This document shows positions 14,042 through 20,708 of a stretch of 22,061 bases of DNA, one piece after another. The translations under genes were made by a program, and so were the position numbers. The stretch is from a virus: the IMG/VR virus record IMGVR_UViG_3300020122_000387, positions 1 through 22,061 of that record. The stretch is one strand, 5' to 3'. Positions within the stretch are counted from its first letter, which is position 1; each line of letters opens with the position of its first letter. The notes under the pieces were generated by a model that was not told the origin of the DNA, searched no databases, and was given only the letters and a program-made list of their open reading frames with translations.

Positions 14042-14114
14042 TTGTCCTGACAGGTCTCGAACCTATACTCTTCTGGACCAAAACCAGACGTGTTGCCAAT
14101 TACACCACAGGACA
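14042..14114 (-). tRNA. tRNA-Gln (anticodon TTG)
   Basis: 73 nt. Perfect acceptor TGTCCTG/CAGGACA; D arm GTGTAATTGGCAACAC; anticodon stem TCTGG/CCAGA with loop TTTTGGT (U33, anticodon TTG); T arm ATAGG-TTCGAGA-CCTGT; discriminator A, CCA not encoded. It is first in a tandem cluster with gaps of 2 nt between genes, presumably one precursor downstream of the 123-aa gene. Confidence 0.92.
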
Positions 14115-14122
14115 AATGCTGA

Positions 14123-14494
14123 TTATTTCAACATAGATTCAAGCTGTTTAATGCTTTTCCCTTTTAATGATTCATCTTGTTTTTCGGAAATAAGAGCGAT
14201 AATTTTTTTGTTGTGCTCTTTAATTTCTTGAGCTTCAGAAGCAGCTTGAAGCTCTTCTGCCTTAGTATTTAAAACTTCAAGAACCACATCAAATCTTAGT
14301 TTGGTTGTTTTGTCTTTTATAGATGTCTTCACTAAAAAAGATTTTTTACCTGACTGTTTGTGTTCTTCTTCATAAGCAACAGCTAATGAATCAAGTTCTT
14401 CCAGGGATAAATCCCATAATTGTTCTGTTGATAACAAACCTTTATTAGTTTGGAATCTTAATTTTTGTTTGCTTGCAAATTTGAAATTTTCCAT
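14123..14494 (-). CDS. Conserved phage protein of unknown function
   Basis: 123 aa. The order of segments is one I recall from small proteins of many tailed phages: FKFASKQKLRFQTNKGLLST, then EQLWDLSLEELDSLAVAYEE, then a KLRFDVV strand, and a C-terminal KKIIALISEKQDESLKGKSI with QLESML. No activity is established for that family. It is charged and helical, with no signal. It lies just downstream of the 703-aa gene and upstream of the tRNAs, the same neighbour pairing often seen elsewhere. The leader has the TAACAACTAAAAAC motif. Confidence 0.75.
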   Translation of the reverse strand: MENFKFASKQKLRFQTNKGLLSTEQLWDLSLEELDSLAVAYEEEHKQSGKKSFLVKTSIKDKTTKLRFDVVLEVLNTKAEELQAASEAQEIKEHNKKIIALISEKQDESLKGKSIKQLESMLK

Positions 14495-14512
14495 TTTTGT
14501 AGTTTTTAGTTG

Positions 14513-16624
14513 TTAAAATTTAATTTTTACTATTCGTTTGTGTGTTCCTTGTAATCGTACTATTAATTCATCTTTTACTGTTGCATTAAACCCTAATCCT
14601 GATAATTGTTTGTCGGTTGACTCAATCATATTAGTAGCTCCTAACACTTCTAATACCTTTCGGTGTTGTGCTAATTCCGGTAATAAATTCTCATTGTGAA
14701 AACTTCTTATAGAAGATGGTGACTTACATTTATCCAACATGAAGAAATAATGTTTATTACCCGTGTTGTTTATTCCCCAATGATTAGGAGATAGACAAAC
14801 TAAATTCACTTTATGAAATTTATTTGTTTCCAACCCGTAAATTTCTTTTGATGAAATTGAAGACTCAGGTAATTTATGAATTATACTGAACTGTCCATTT
14901 TTTAAAGTTACTTCTGCAATATCTATTCTTGATTTGTTTGTCATTGGTTTGTTATATTCATAAGAATATATTTCACCATTAAACTCTATCTCTGCTTTAA
15001 ATCCTTTTGATCCTCTATCACCAAATTGGTGAATAAATAAAACATATACTCCCTCAGTCATTTTACTTAAAGATGGATAGGTAATGTTTTCTACAGCTAA
15101 TTTACCATAAGGTTGTGTAATATCTATATCCAAATTTCCTAGAGTAGTGTGGCTCCTTTTATTAGAAAAATAAATCTCATTTCTATTAGGTTCAATGCAA
15201 TGCAAATCTAAATCTGAATTGTCACCATTGCCATCGGCCCACATCATAGAAAATCTTAACACTCCATCAACTTTACCTCCTTTAGATTTAACTTCTTCTT
15301 TGATTTGACTTTTGCCAGCTAAATTTCCGTTGAAGGTCCAAGAATAATCATTATTCCATTTGAATATCTGTTTTGCACTAGAAATGTTGGTCGTTGTCAA
15401 AGAAACTAAATTACCTTCATGGTTATTAGCAAGAAACGTTTCTACGGATGAACATGAGGGCAAAATATCCTTCATGAATTTGTCAATAGATATTTCTTCT
15501 ATGCCATCAAATTCATTTCTCTTATGCCTTGTTGATGTAGGTTTAACATCATCAAAAATGGAAACAGATTGAATTTTCCCTTCACCTACATTGCTATGTA
15601 ATATTTCAGAAACTTTAATATCATCAATAGTGGCAAATCGTCTGTTAAAAGACTCTGTATATCCGTTTTCCTCAACAAATGCTTTCGCTTCTTCAATTTG
15701 TTTTTTAGTGATCGGTGCGGTAACTTTCATATAGTTCGCCGGATCAACTCTTTTATTCCAAGATTGACATGCTTTATTCAATTCTTCTCCTTCAGATAAT
15801 TCAGAGCACAAAACACCGATTAATTCATTTCTAAATTTAGCAAAAGGTAATTTAAAGGATTTGACCCAGCACCAATTATTTCTTTGGTTTGCGGCTAAAT
15901 TATCATATTGTTTTTTAAGAGGTATAATTTGCTCGATTTTATATAAATGAGTAGCTCCATCCAACAAAGAACCTTGATTAATTAAATCTTTTACTAGATT
16001 TAAAGTATCAAGTGAAATTGTTTCCATCGTTCTTTGGAAAACATTTTTAGCATCTCTGTAGTTACCCATTATAGATTCAACAGAATTACCAGAAATGTCT
16101 ACAAAGATTTTATCAACAAAAACATGCAAATGGTTAAATGTTCTTACTTCATTTGGCTTTACCACTCCAAATTTTTCAGCTTCCTCTTTGGTATATCTTT
16201 TTGAATTACTAACAATCCCTAATTGGAAGATAGAGTTTGACTTGGTACAAGATTCATAAGGTAACACATTCAGCTCATTAAAAGTTTCAAAAAACACTTC
16301 TGTTATTTTTGAATTTTTAATTGTCTGAGATAATACTTTAGTAGTGTTTTCAAATTCATCATTCCCAACTATATTGAATATTGTATCAATATTGTAGTTT
16401 TCGTCAATAGATACAATATTTCCGTATCTACGAATGAAATTTTTACAATGATTACAATTATGTGAGGAACTGTTCGGATCACGAAAAATTGGGTCTTCGT
16501 CTTCGGAGAATGAATCTAAATATAGATCCCATATTTGTTGTCCGGTTAATTCCACTCTGAAAAGTTTACCTGTTTTAGACATTTCAGTAAACTTCTTCTG
16601 GATTCTTTTGTTAAATTCTTTCAT
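14513..16624 (-). CDS. Large phage protein with YfaP/DUF2135-like domain
   Basis: 703 aa, the largest gene here. The N-terminal part has TGQQIWDLYLDSF and SHNCNHCKNFIRRYGNI (Cys at 57 and 60), a start known to me from long uncharacterised phage proteins. At about 455-555 there is a beta domain of YfaP/DUF2135 type: LRFSMMWADGNGDNSDLDLH, CIEPNRNEIYFSN, LDIDITQPYG, then VYVLFIHQFGDRG and an EIEFNGEIYSYEY strand. The C-terminus (about 610-703) is a further domain with HWGINNTGNKHYFFML. It has its own promoter 75 nt upstream. The role is unknown; no enzyme motif is seen and no signal peptide. Confidence 0.75.
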   Translation of the reverse strand: MKEFNKRIQKKFTEMSKTGKLFRVELTGQQIWDLYLDSFSEDEDPIFRDPNSSSHNCNHCKNFIRRYGNIVSIDENYNIDTIFNIVGNDEFENTTKVLSQTIKNSKITEVFFETFNELNVLPYESCTKSNSIFQLGIVSNSKRYTKEEAEKFGVVKPNEVRTFNHLHVFVDKIFVDISGNSVESIMGNYRDAKNVFQRTMETISLDTLNLVKDLINQGSLLDGATHLYKIEQIIPLKKQYDNLAANQRNNWCWVKSFKLPFAKFRNELIGVLCSELSEGEELNKACQSWNKRVDPANYMKVTAPITKKQIEEAKAFVEENGYTESFNRRFATIDDIKVSEILHSNVGEGKIQSVSIFDDVKPTSTRHKRNEFDGIEEISIDKFMKDILPSCSSVETFLANNHEGNLVSLTTTNISSAKQIFKWNNDYSWTFNGNLAGKSQIKEEVKSKGGKVDGVLRFSMMWADGNGDNSDLDLHCIEPNRNEIYFSNKRSHTTLGNLDIDITQPYGKLAVENITYPSLSKMTEGVYVLFIHQFGDRGSKGFKAEIEFNGEIYSYEYNKPMTNKSRIDIAEVTLKNGQFSIIHKLPESSISSKEIYGLETNKFHKVNLVCLSPNHWGINNTGNKHYFFMLDKCKSPSSIRSFHNENLLPELAQHRKVLEVLGATNMIESTDKQLSGLGFNATVKDELIVRLQGTHKRIVKIKF

Positions 16625-16698
16625 TTTTTATTTTGTTTTTTGGTCTGACACTACTTTAGTTCGTAATCAGAGAGGTTAATATTTGTATTAATTTTTGA

Positions 16699-16730
16699 CA
16701 AAGATAATACCGTTTGTTAAATTATGCAAA
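16699..16730 (-). promoter_or_regulatory. Bacteroidota-type promoter for the 703-aa gene
   Basis: On the minus strand: TTTG (16730-16727), a 20-nt spacer, TATCTTTG (16706-16699, fits TAnnTTTG). It lies in the 122-nt gap before the ATG at 16624. It is a near copy of the promoter at 7756-7787 and shares the CATAATTTAACAAAC spacer core. Confidence 0.8.
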
Positions 16731-16746
16731 TTAAAAATGATTTATT

Positions 16747-17208
16747 TTACAATTCGTAATAAGGTGTTTTTGGTTCAACCCCAAAATCTAAATCAAGTCG
16801 TCTGTTATCATTTAACGCTTGTTTTGAGAAGAACACAACATCTTCACAAGTTTTATTAGAAAACATCCCTATATGTGTGTATTCGGGTAGCAATCCCAGC
16901 GTTTCGGACAACCATTTATAAGCTTCTGTCCTTGTCATTATATTTAGTTGCCAAATCTTATCAAAATATAGATGAGCTTGCTTTTTTGCCTCGCGTAACT
17001 TTGCATTCGCAAGCCTTCCCAAAGAATTGCTTGTGTTTTTATGCACACCACAATACGCATCGCATTTTTTACAGAGATAAATCATTCCATAACTCTTCCC
17101 ATAAATAACAGAACTGTCAACATATTCTGTTTTATTTTTACAGTAAGGACAAATTTTACCCTCAATTATAGAAAGTTGTAATTCGCTTAATTGTAGTTGT
17201 GTTATCAT
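16747..17208 (-). CDS. Zinc-ribbon protein, DUF3268-like
   Basis: 153 aa. Four cysteines, CPYC (20-23) and CKKC (46-49), form a zinc ribbon, with C53 nearby. The sequence around them (YVDSSVIYGKSYGMIYLC, then AYCGVHKNTSNSLGRLANA) and the following EAKKQAHLYFDKIW, MTRTEAYKWLSETLGL and HIGMFSNKTCEDVV match the DUF3268 pattern as I know it from phages and mobile elements. The biochemical role of the family is not known; nucleic-acid binding is plausible from the ribbon. Its ATG overlaps the stop of the 55-aa gene (ATGA). Confidence 0.8.
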   Translation of the reverse strand: MITQLQLSELQLSIIEGKICPYCKNKTEYVDSSVIYGKSYGMIYLCKKCDAYCGVHKNTSNSLGRLANAKLREAKKQAHLYFDKIWQLNIMTRTEAYKWLSETLGLLPEYTHIGMFSNKTCEDVVFFSKQALNDNRRLDLDFGVEPKTPYYEL

Positions 17209-17372
17209 AAACTTTCTCTTGCTAAATCAATTTGTAATTCAACTTCATTATCCAGGTAAAAATATTCAGGTAGTTTTAATAACTCTCGCAATTCTCTCCT
17301 GTATCTGAAAACATCCCATCGGCTAACCTTGCCATAATTTTTTAGAGTTTCTAATATTTCTTTAGCATTCAT
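17205..17372 (-). CDS. 55-aa small helical protein
   Basis: Begins MNAKEILETLKNYGKVSRWD and continues VFRYRRELRELLKLPEYFYL, ending in an acidic stretch (DNEVELQIDLARESL). Helical and charged; the K-V-S-R-W-D-V-F-R-Y segment could be the recognition part of a small HTH, but this is a guess. ATGA overlaps at both ends, with the 63-aa gene upstream and the DUF3268-like gene downstream, strongly suggest a real translated gene. Confidence 0.65.
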   Translation of the reverse strand: MNAKEILETLKNYGKVSRWDVFRYRRELRELLKLPEYFYLDNEVELQIDLARESL

Positions 17373-17560
17373 TTTGAAGATAGAATTTGAACGTGTTTAA
17401 ATCCTTCTACGGTTCGCAATTGTAATATGTAGTCTTTATATTGAGGTTCTTTCTTAAACTGTTTTTGTTTTATTCTAACTAATTGCGCTGACCCAACTGG
17501 ACCGTATACCTGTGTTGTTTTATTATTTTTGGTAGCTGTAAGAATAAATTGTTGTGTCAT
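17369..17560 (-). CDS. Small hypothetical protein
   Basis: 63 aa, beta-rich and basic (MTQQFILTATKNNKTTQVYG, then LVRIKQKQFKKEPQYKDYIL). No known domain. It ends in an ATGA overlap with the 55-aa gene. The 85-nt upstream gap contains the second copy of the 22-nt repeat. Confidence 0.55.
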   Translation of the reverse strand: MTQQFILTATKNNKTTQVYGPVGSAQLVRIKQKQFKKEPQYKDYILQLRTVEGFKHVQILSSK

Positions 17561-17626
17561 TACAATTTAATTTTATATACTTTAAAAAATTTACAATGAA
17601 TGCGTTGACTTTATTGATGTTTATAG

Positions 17627-17648
17627 GTTTTCTTCTATATAGTAGTTA
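17627..17648. repeat. 22-nt direct repeat, copy 2
   Basis: Exact match to 2075-2096, same orientation, with partial similarity continuing to about 17606. On the minus strand it begins with the stop codon of the 144-aa gene (17648-17646) and precedes the 63-aa gene, so part of it is coding here. Confidence 0.7.
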
Positions 17649-18080
17649 TTTACCGATAATGGTTAAGTTAATATTAAACTGTTGAACAAATCGTTCCATA
17701 ACAGTATAGTCAATTTTTGATTTATCGTATTGTTTATACTGAGGTTTGCCACTCAACTGAATTTTTGCCAGGTCCATGTATAGTTTCTCAGCTTTCAACC
17801 TGCTATTACATGGGAATACTTTATTTTTCGTGCACACAGCATAAGGAATTTCATATTCGCTTATGATAAACATTCTTTCTTCCCATATATCCAATATTGA
17901 TACGATATGTTTGTATTCTGAAAAGAAAGATTGTAACAGTTTTTCAAGCAGTTCATATTCATCTTCCATAAAGTCTTCATACAAGTGAATATTATCATCG
18001 ATCCATTTTTTAGAATCAAACTTATCGGCGAACTCCTTTAAAGTTCTAATTACTTCTTTTTTACTTACTTTGAGTATCAT
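17646..18080 (-). CDS. Hypothetical protein
   Basis: 144 aa, not recognised. Acidic and helical in the first half (EFADKFDSKKWIDDN, then EDEYELLEKLLQSFFSEYKH), with a basic end that contains a Y-K-Q-Y-D-K-S-K-I-D-Y segment. It overlaps the HTH gene by 20 nt, which suggests coupled expression. No signal or membrane segment. Confidence 0.55.
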   Translation of the reverse strand: MILKVSKKEVIRTLKEFADKFDSKKWIDDNIHLYEDFMEDEYELLEKLLQSFFSEYKHIVSILDIWEERMFIISEYEIPYAVCTKNKVFPCNSRLKAEKLYMDLAKIQLSGKPQYKQYDKSKIDYTVMERFVQQFNINLTIIGK

Positions 18081-18252
18081 TTAATTTTTGTGTTAAAAAA
18101 AACAATTCACATTCTCTCCAGCGATTATATTTCAATTTATTATCAAAAGATTGCCGGCTAATCTCCAAAATATTTGCTGCCTTTGTTTTCGTAATTTTTT
18201 TATCAAACAAAAATTGCAAAATTTTATTACTATTATTTATTTCTAGTTCCAT
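18061..18252 (-). CDS. Small helix-turn-helix protein
   Basis: 63 aa. Residues about 19-45 form a helix-turn-helix: KITKTKAANILEISRQSFDN, followed by KLKYNRWRECELFFLTQKLN. The KTKAANILEISRQSFDNKL part fits the positioning and recognition helices of small Bacteroidota HTH proteins, which bind DNA as dimers. It may control the small-gene group next to it. It starts 17 nt downstream of the tRNA-like element. Confidence 0.65.
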   Translation of the reverse strand: MELEINNSNKILQFLFDKKITKTKAANILEISRQSFDNKLKYNRWRECELFFLTQKLNDTQSK

Positions 18253-18268
18253 AATTATATTGTTTTAG

Positions 18269-18320
18269 TTCCGATGAAGAGAGTCGAACTCTTGTAATGA
18301 CTACCAACAAGTCCATCGGA
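18269..18320 (-). ncRNA. 52-nt tRNA-like element lacking an arm
   Basis: A perfect 7-bp acceptor TCCGATG/CATCGGA, discriminator A and a canonical T arm AAGAG-TTCGACT-CTCTT enclose one central hairpin, GACT-TGTTGGT-AGTC, whose loop reads like a D loop (GTTGGTAG). The anticodon arm is missing, as is the usual U8-A9. Read the other way, the central hairpin is a poor anticodon arm with G33 and TTG. It lies between the HTH gene (18252) and the 129-aa gene (18330). Confidence 0.6.
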
Positions 18321-18329
18321 AACAATTAC

Positions 18330-18719
18330 TTAATCTTTAACTTTCTCCCACACTTTCGAAAAGTGTTTCTTTCTTTTTTGGATACCGATAAAATAAATCC
18401 CAGCTTTTAATAATGTCGGTTTATGGTCCGCAATTGGCATCACCTTATTCACATCCCAATATTCAGGAGTTAAATTTTGGTATCCGGTGTGATTTAAGGT
18501 ACACCCATCAGATCCAACAGTTATAATGTGTCCCTTTTGCTCAGGTAACTCATAAAGCTCGTAATCTCCACATAATGCATGAACGTGGCCTGATTTTTCA
18601 GACTTTGCAATGAATGTTTTTGCTATTTTCTTTGCTTCTGCTGGTAATTTAGACACACTGAATATTTCTACATCGCCTTGATGTGCTGCAAACTTTCCAT
18701 TAAAATTTTTCTTTTCCAT
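18330..18719 (-). CDS. Conserved phage protein of unknown function
   Basis: 129 aa. The pattern HQGDVEIFSVSKLPAEAKKI, then SEKSGHVHALCGDYELYELP (G-H-x-H at 44-47), recalls short phage proteins with H-G-D...L-P...G-E-x-T-G-H-x-H that often accompany the large protein at 14513-16624 and the 123-aa gene. A GHVH pair could bind metal, but no activity is known to me. The last part (GIYFIGIQKRKKHFSKVWEK) is basic. Its upstream gap is only 40 nt. Confidence 0.65.
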   Translation of the reverse strand: MEKKNFNGKFAAHQGDVEIFSVSKLPAEAKKIAKTFIAKSEKSGHVHALCGDYELYELPEQKGHIITVGSDGCTLNHTGYQNLTPEYWDVNKVMPIADHKPTLLKAGIYFIGIQKRKKHFSKVWEKVKD

Positions 18720-18759
18720 TTGTTTTTTGTTTTAAATTGTTATTGATAATTGATATTTA

Positions 18760-19683
18760 TTAACTACGTGAATTCCATTTGTATTCTATTTCTGTTGGCA
18801 CTTCAGAGGGTCGGTGATATTTAGCAGCGTCTACACAATTTGTAAAGCTAGAGTCTGAGGGGATCAAATAATTCTGACCAGTTGAAGCGCAAGACATTTT
18901 TAACCAAGCTAATGCTGCCGGAGATTTACCATTTAAATCTTCTTCTTCAGCAAAAAGTTCATCCGTCTTATACAGAATCATTTCCTCTATTTCTCCATTA
19001 GCATGAACAAATGATTTTTTATCAATCTCTTTAGCACCTAAAAATGTTAACATTGATCCTTCACCTTGTGCTTCTATGATTTCATACATACCACCCCTTA
19101 CATCTTCATTTTCCTCTTTAAAAAAATCCTCTTTCGTGAACTTAGTTTCAAATATTCTTTTTGGCATGTTACGTCCATTGATATAATATTGTCCATATCC
19201 ATTTTCCCATTGAATAGCTTTACCTGAAACATTATGTAATCCATTTTCATTTTTAATACATATTACCGGTTTTTCAACAATAATAATAGCTTTTTCAAAT
19301 TCAATAGTCATAAAAATATTACTATCTATGAATTTTCTTAATTCGAAATATTTAGGGAATTTTTCGGCGGTAATAATTCCCAACTCTATATATGTTTCTA
19401 CCCATGCGTACCAGCTTGCCCAATAAATGGTAAGATATGTACCAAATGAATAATATTTCTTTTCTGTTCCTTTTAATTTGTTTGCCATTTGCTGAGCTTT
19501 TAAAGGATTAGAAGCTAAATAAATGATTGGCATATCTTTTTTTATTAAAGAGTAAACAAATTTAATCACCTCTTTGGCAATAGGAATATTGATTTTGTCT
19601 TTATTTAAAAATTTTTTAATAAACTTTTCTTTATTTGTTTTTAAAAGTTTTTTTTGTTCGGGATTGAGTTTTTCGAGTTTCAT
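18760..19683 (-). CDS. DUF6745-like protein
   Basis: 307 aa. Residues about 129-179 (FEKAIIIVEKPVICIKNENG, then LHNVSGKAIQWENGYGQYYI, NGRNMPKRIFE) show the DUF6745 signature: a 'P-x-x-I...L-H-N...G-x-A-x-x-x-x-D/N-G' line followed by 'G-x-x-x-P'. The N-terminal helical half contains an aromatic stretch (YWASWYAWVETY, about 87-98). The end (KSPAALAWLKMSCASTGQNY, then LIPSDSSFTNC) fits the closing part of the family. From memory, relatives often hold a tetrapeptide-period run of the form W-x-S-V/L in the middle; here a separate S-E-V-x protein lies immediately upstream (48-nt gap). Function unknown. Confidence 0.7.
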   Translation of the reverse strand: MKLEKLNPEQKKLLKTNKEKFIKKFLNKDKINIPIAKEVIKFVYSLIKKDMPIIYLASNPLKAQQMANKLKGTEKKYYSFGTYLTIYWASWYAWVETYIELGIITAEKFPKYFELRKFIDSNIFMTIEFEKAIIIVEKPVICIKNENGLHNVSGKAIQWENGYGQYYINGRNMPKRIFETKFTKEDFFKEENEDVRGGMYEIIEAQGEGSMLTFLGAKEIDKKSFVHANGEIEEMILYKTDELFAEEEDLNGKSPAALAWLKMSCASTGQNYLIPSDSSFTNCVDAAKYHRPSEVPTEIEYKWNSRS

Positions 19684-19731
19684 AATTTTATTAGGTTTTA
19701 AGGTTTCGTTTTTTTTATTGATATTATTAAA

Positions 19732-20199
19732 TTATTTTTTATTTTCCTTGTCCACTTCACTGTCCACTTCACTGCTCACTTCACTGCTCACTTCACTGCT
19801 CACTTCACTTTCCACTTCCCTGCGCACTTCCCTGCGCACTTCACTGCCCACTTCTCTGTCCACTTCTCTGTCCACTTCACTGCGCACTTCCCTGCGCACT
19901 TCCCTGCCCACTTCACTGAACACTTCACTGCGTACTTCCCTGCGCACTTCACTGCTCACTTCACTGTCCACTTCACTGTACACTTCACTGCCCACTTCAC
20001 TGTCCACTTCCCTGTCCACTTCACTGAACACTTCACTGAACACTTCCCTGCCCACTTCACTGAACACTTCACTTTCCACTTCACTGAATACTTCACTGCC
20101 CACTTCACTTTCCACTTCACTTTCCACTTCACTGCGCACTTCACTGCCCACTTCACTGCTCACTAATTCGCCTATATTTATTTTAGAATTTGTTTTCAT
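19732..20199 (-). CDS. Tetrapeptide (S-E-V-x) repeat protein, complete copy
   Basis: 155 aa from the ATG at 20199; upstream in-frame codons lie in the promoter. A 14-residue head (MKTNSKINIGELVS) is followed by 34 perfect-period S/R-E-V-x units and the tail KENKK. The variable x is Gly, Arg, Glu, Phe, Asp, Ser or Tyr; S is sometimes R. No signal peptide. The Val every fourth residue could form one face of a repeat solenoid or helix, but no fold is proven. It has a promoter at 20216-20247 and is followed by the DUF6745-like gene, so the two are probably one transcript. The opposite strand is also open over the array; the shared head in the second copy shows which strand is coding. Confidence 0.75.
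   Translation of the reverse strand: MKTNSKINIGELVSSEVGSEVRSEVESEVESEVGSEVFSEVESEVFSEVGREVFSEVFSEVDREVDSEVGSEVYSEVDSEVSSEVRREVRSEVFSEVGREVRREVRSEVDREVDREVGSEVRREVRREVESEVSSEVSSEVSSEVDSEVDKENKK
19750..20157 (-). repeat. 12-bp tandem array, 34 units
   Basis: Unit AGTGAAGTG plus a variable codon (GGC, CGC, GAA, TTC, GAC, TAC or AGC); AGT is AGG in about ten units. No spacer or indel breaks the period. The array is far richer in G+C than its surroundings. Confidence 0.95.
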
Positions 20200-20201
20200 G
20201 C
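20149..20201. repeat. Left arm of a 53-bp perfect inverted repeat
   Basis: Identical, in reverse complement, to 21621-21673. It covers GC plus the first 17 codons of the repeat protein (MKTNSKINIGELVSSEV). Similarity stops abruptly upstream of GCATG, so the promoter was not duplicated. Beyond it the two arrays remain alike but differ in their variable codons. Confidence 0.95.
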
Positions 20202-20215
20202 TGTATTTTTTTTGA

Positions 20216-20247
20216 CAAATGTAAAACATTAATACATCTAATGTCAA
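20216..20247 (-). promoter_or_regulatory. Promoter for the tetrapeptide-repeat and DUF6745 genes
   Basis: On the minus strand: TTGAC (20247-20243), a 19-nt spacer, TACATTTG (20223-20216). This fits the Bacteroidota consensus. The start would fall about 10 nt upstream of the ATG at 20199, giving a very short leader. The right copy of the gene has no such element. Confidence 0.8.
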
Positions 20248-20313
20248 GTTTTTTTACACTTATTTTATTATTTATAATCATTCTAAATAGCATATACAAT
20301 ATTACATCAATCC

Positions 20314-20371
20314 ACATAGCATAAAAATTATGCGATGTGTAGCCATTAGAGCATAAAAATGATGCACTAAT
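20314..20371. repeat. Two tandem related palindromes in the divergent control region
   Basis: CACATAGCATAA-aaa-TTATGCGATGTG (20314-20340, one mismatch) and ATTAGAGCAT-aaaaatg-ATGCACTAAT (20345-20371, one mismatch). Both share the core GCATAAAAAT-N-ATGC and are centred about 31 bp (three helical turns) apart. They may be operator or origin sites. The rest of 20248-20525 holds no gene or other clear signal. Confidence 0.7.
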
Positions 20372-20525
20372 AAAAAGTGTAACTATTAAACCTGAAAAAA
20401 TATTTGAAGAACAAGTAAATTCAAGGTCCTATTAATGAATATGCGCTAATAGTAGCAACTGGTTATGTTAAGGATAGTACAAATGAACATAAATCATATT
20501 AAATGAAAATATTTTCACTTTTTTC

Positions 20526-20555
20526 TTGACTTTTATAAAATGTGTTGTATATTTG
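20526..20555 (+). promoter_or_regulatory. Promoter for the rightward 261-aa gene
   Basis: TTGAC (20526-20530), a 17-nt spacer, TATATTTG (20548-20555, fits TAnnTTTG). Transcription would begin near 20562, about 145 nt before the ATG at 20709, leaving a long structured leader. Confidence 0.8.
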
Positions 20556-20570
20556 TGCTGTTATTGCTTA

Positions 20571-20691
20571 GCGGAACTGATTAATAACAATATGAAAACA
20601 TTGAGTATTTAAAATATTGCCGAAAGGCAAGCACATAAGTCTCGACATATAGAAGTTCCGCATTTGAAAAGATTCGGGACTTTTGTGTTTT
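20571..20691 (+). promoter_or_regulatory. Structured leader with mutually exclusive helices (attenuator-like)
   Basis: GCGGAACT (20571-20578) pairs over 8 bp with AGTTCCGC (20654-20661). The same right-hand arm, as AAGTTCCG (20653-20660), also pairs over 8 bp (one G-U) with CGGGACTT (20675-20682), which runs into a U-rich stretch (TTTTGTGTTTT). Only one helix can form. Within the first sits a perfect hairpin TTGCC-GAAA-GGCAA (20617-20630) with a GNRA tetraloop. The layout is that of an antiterminator/terminator switch. A known riboswitch class is not recognised. Confidence 0.55.
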
Positions 20692-20708
20692 ATATAGGTT
20701 TCAACAAT

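Noticed and set aside
13927-14115. 62-codon leftward frame across the tRNA cluster
   Set aside because: It lies entirely on three good tRNA structures; its translation has no recognisable domain.
19956-20156. Second leftward frame (W-K-V-K-like repeats) in the array
   Set aside because: A shifted reading of the same 12-bp unit, with no conserved head, promoter or tail.
19574-20215. Long rightward open frame (T-S-L-x repeats) across the first array
   Set aside because: The 12-bp unit has no stop in this frame, so openness is automatic. The shared head and promoter belong to the leftward frame.
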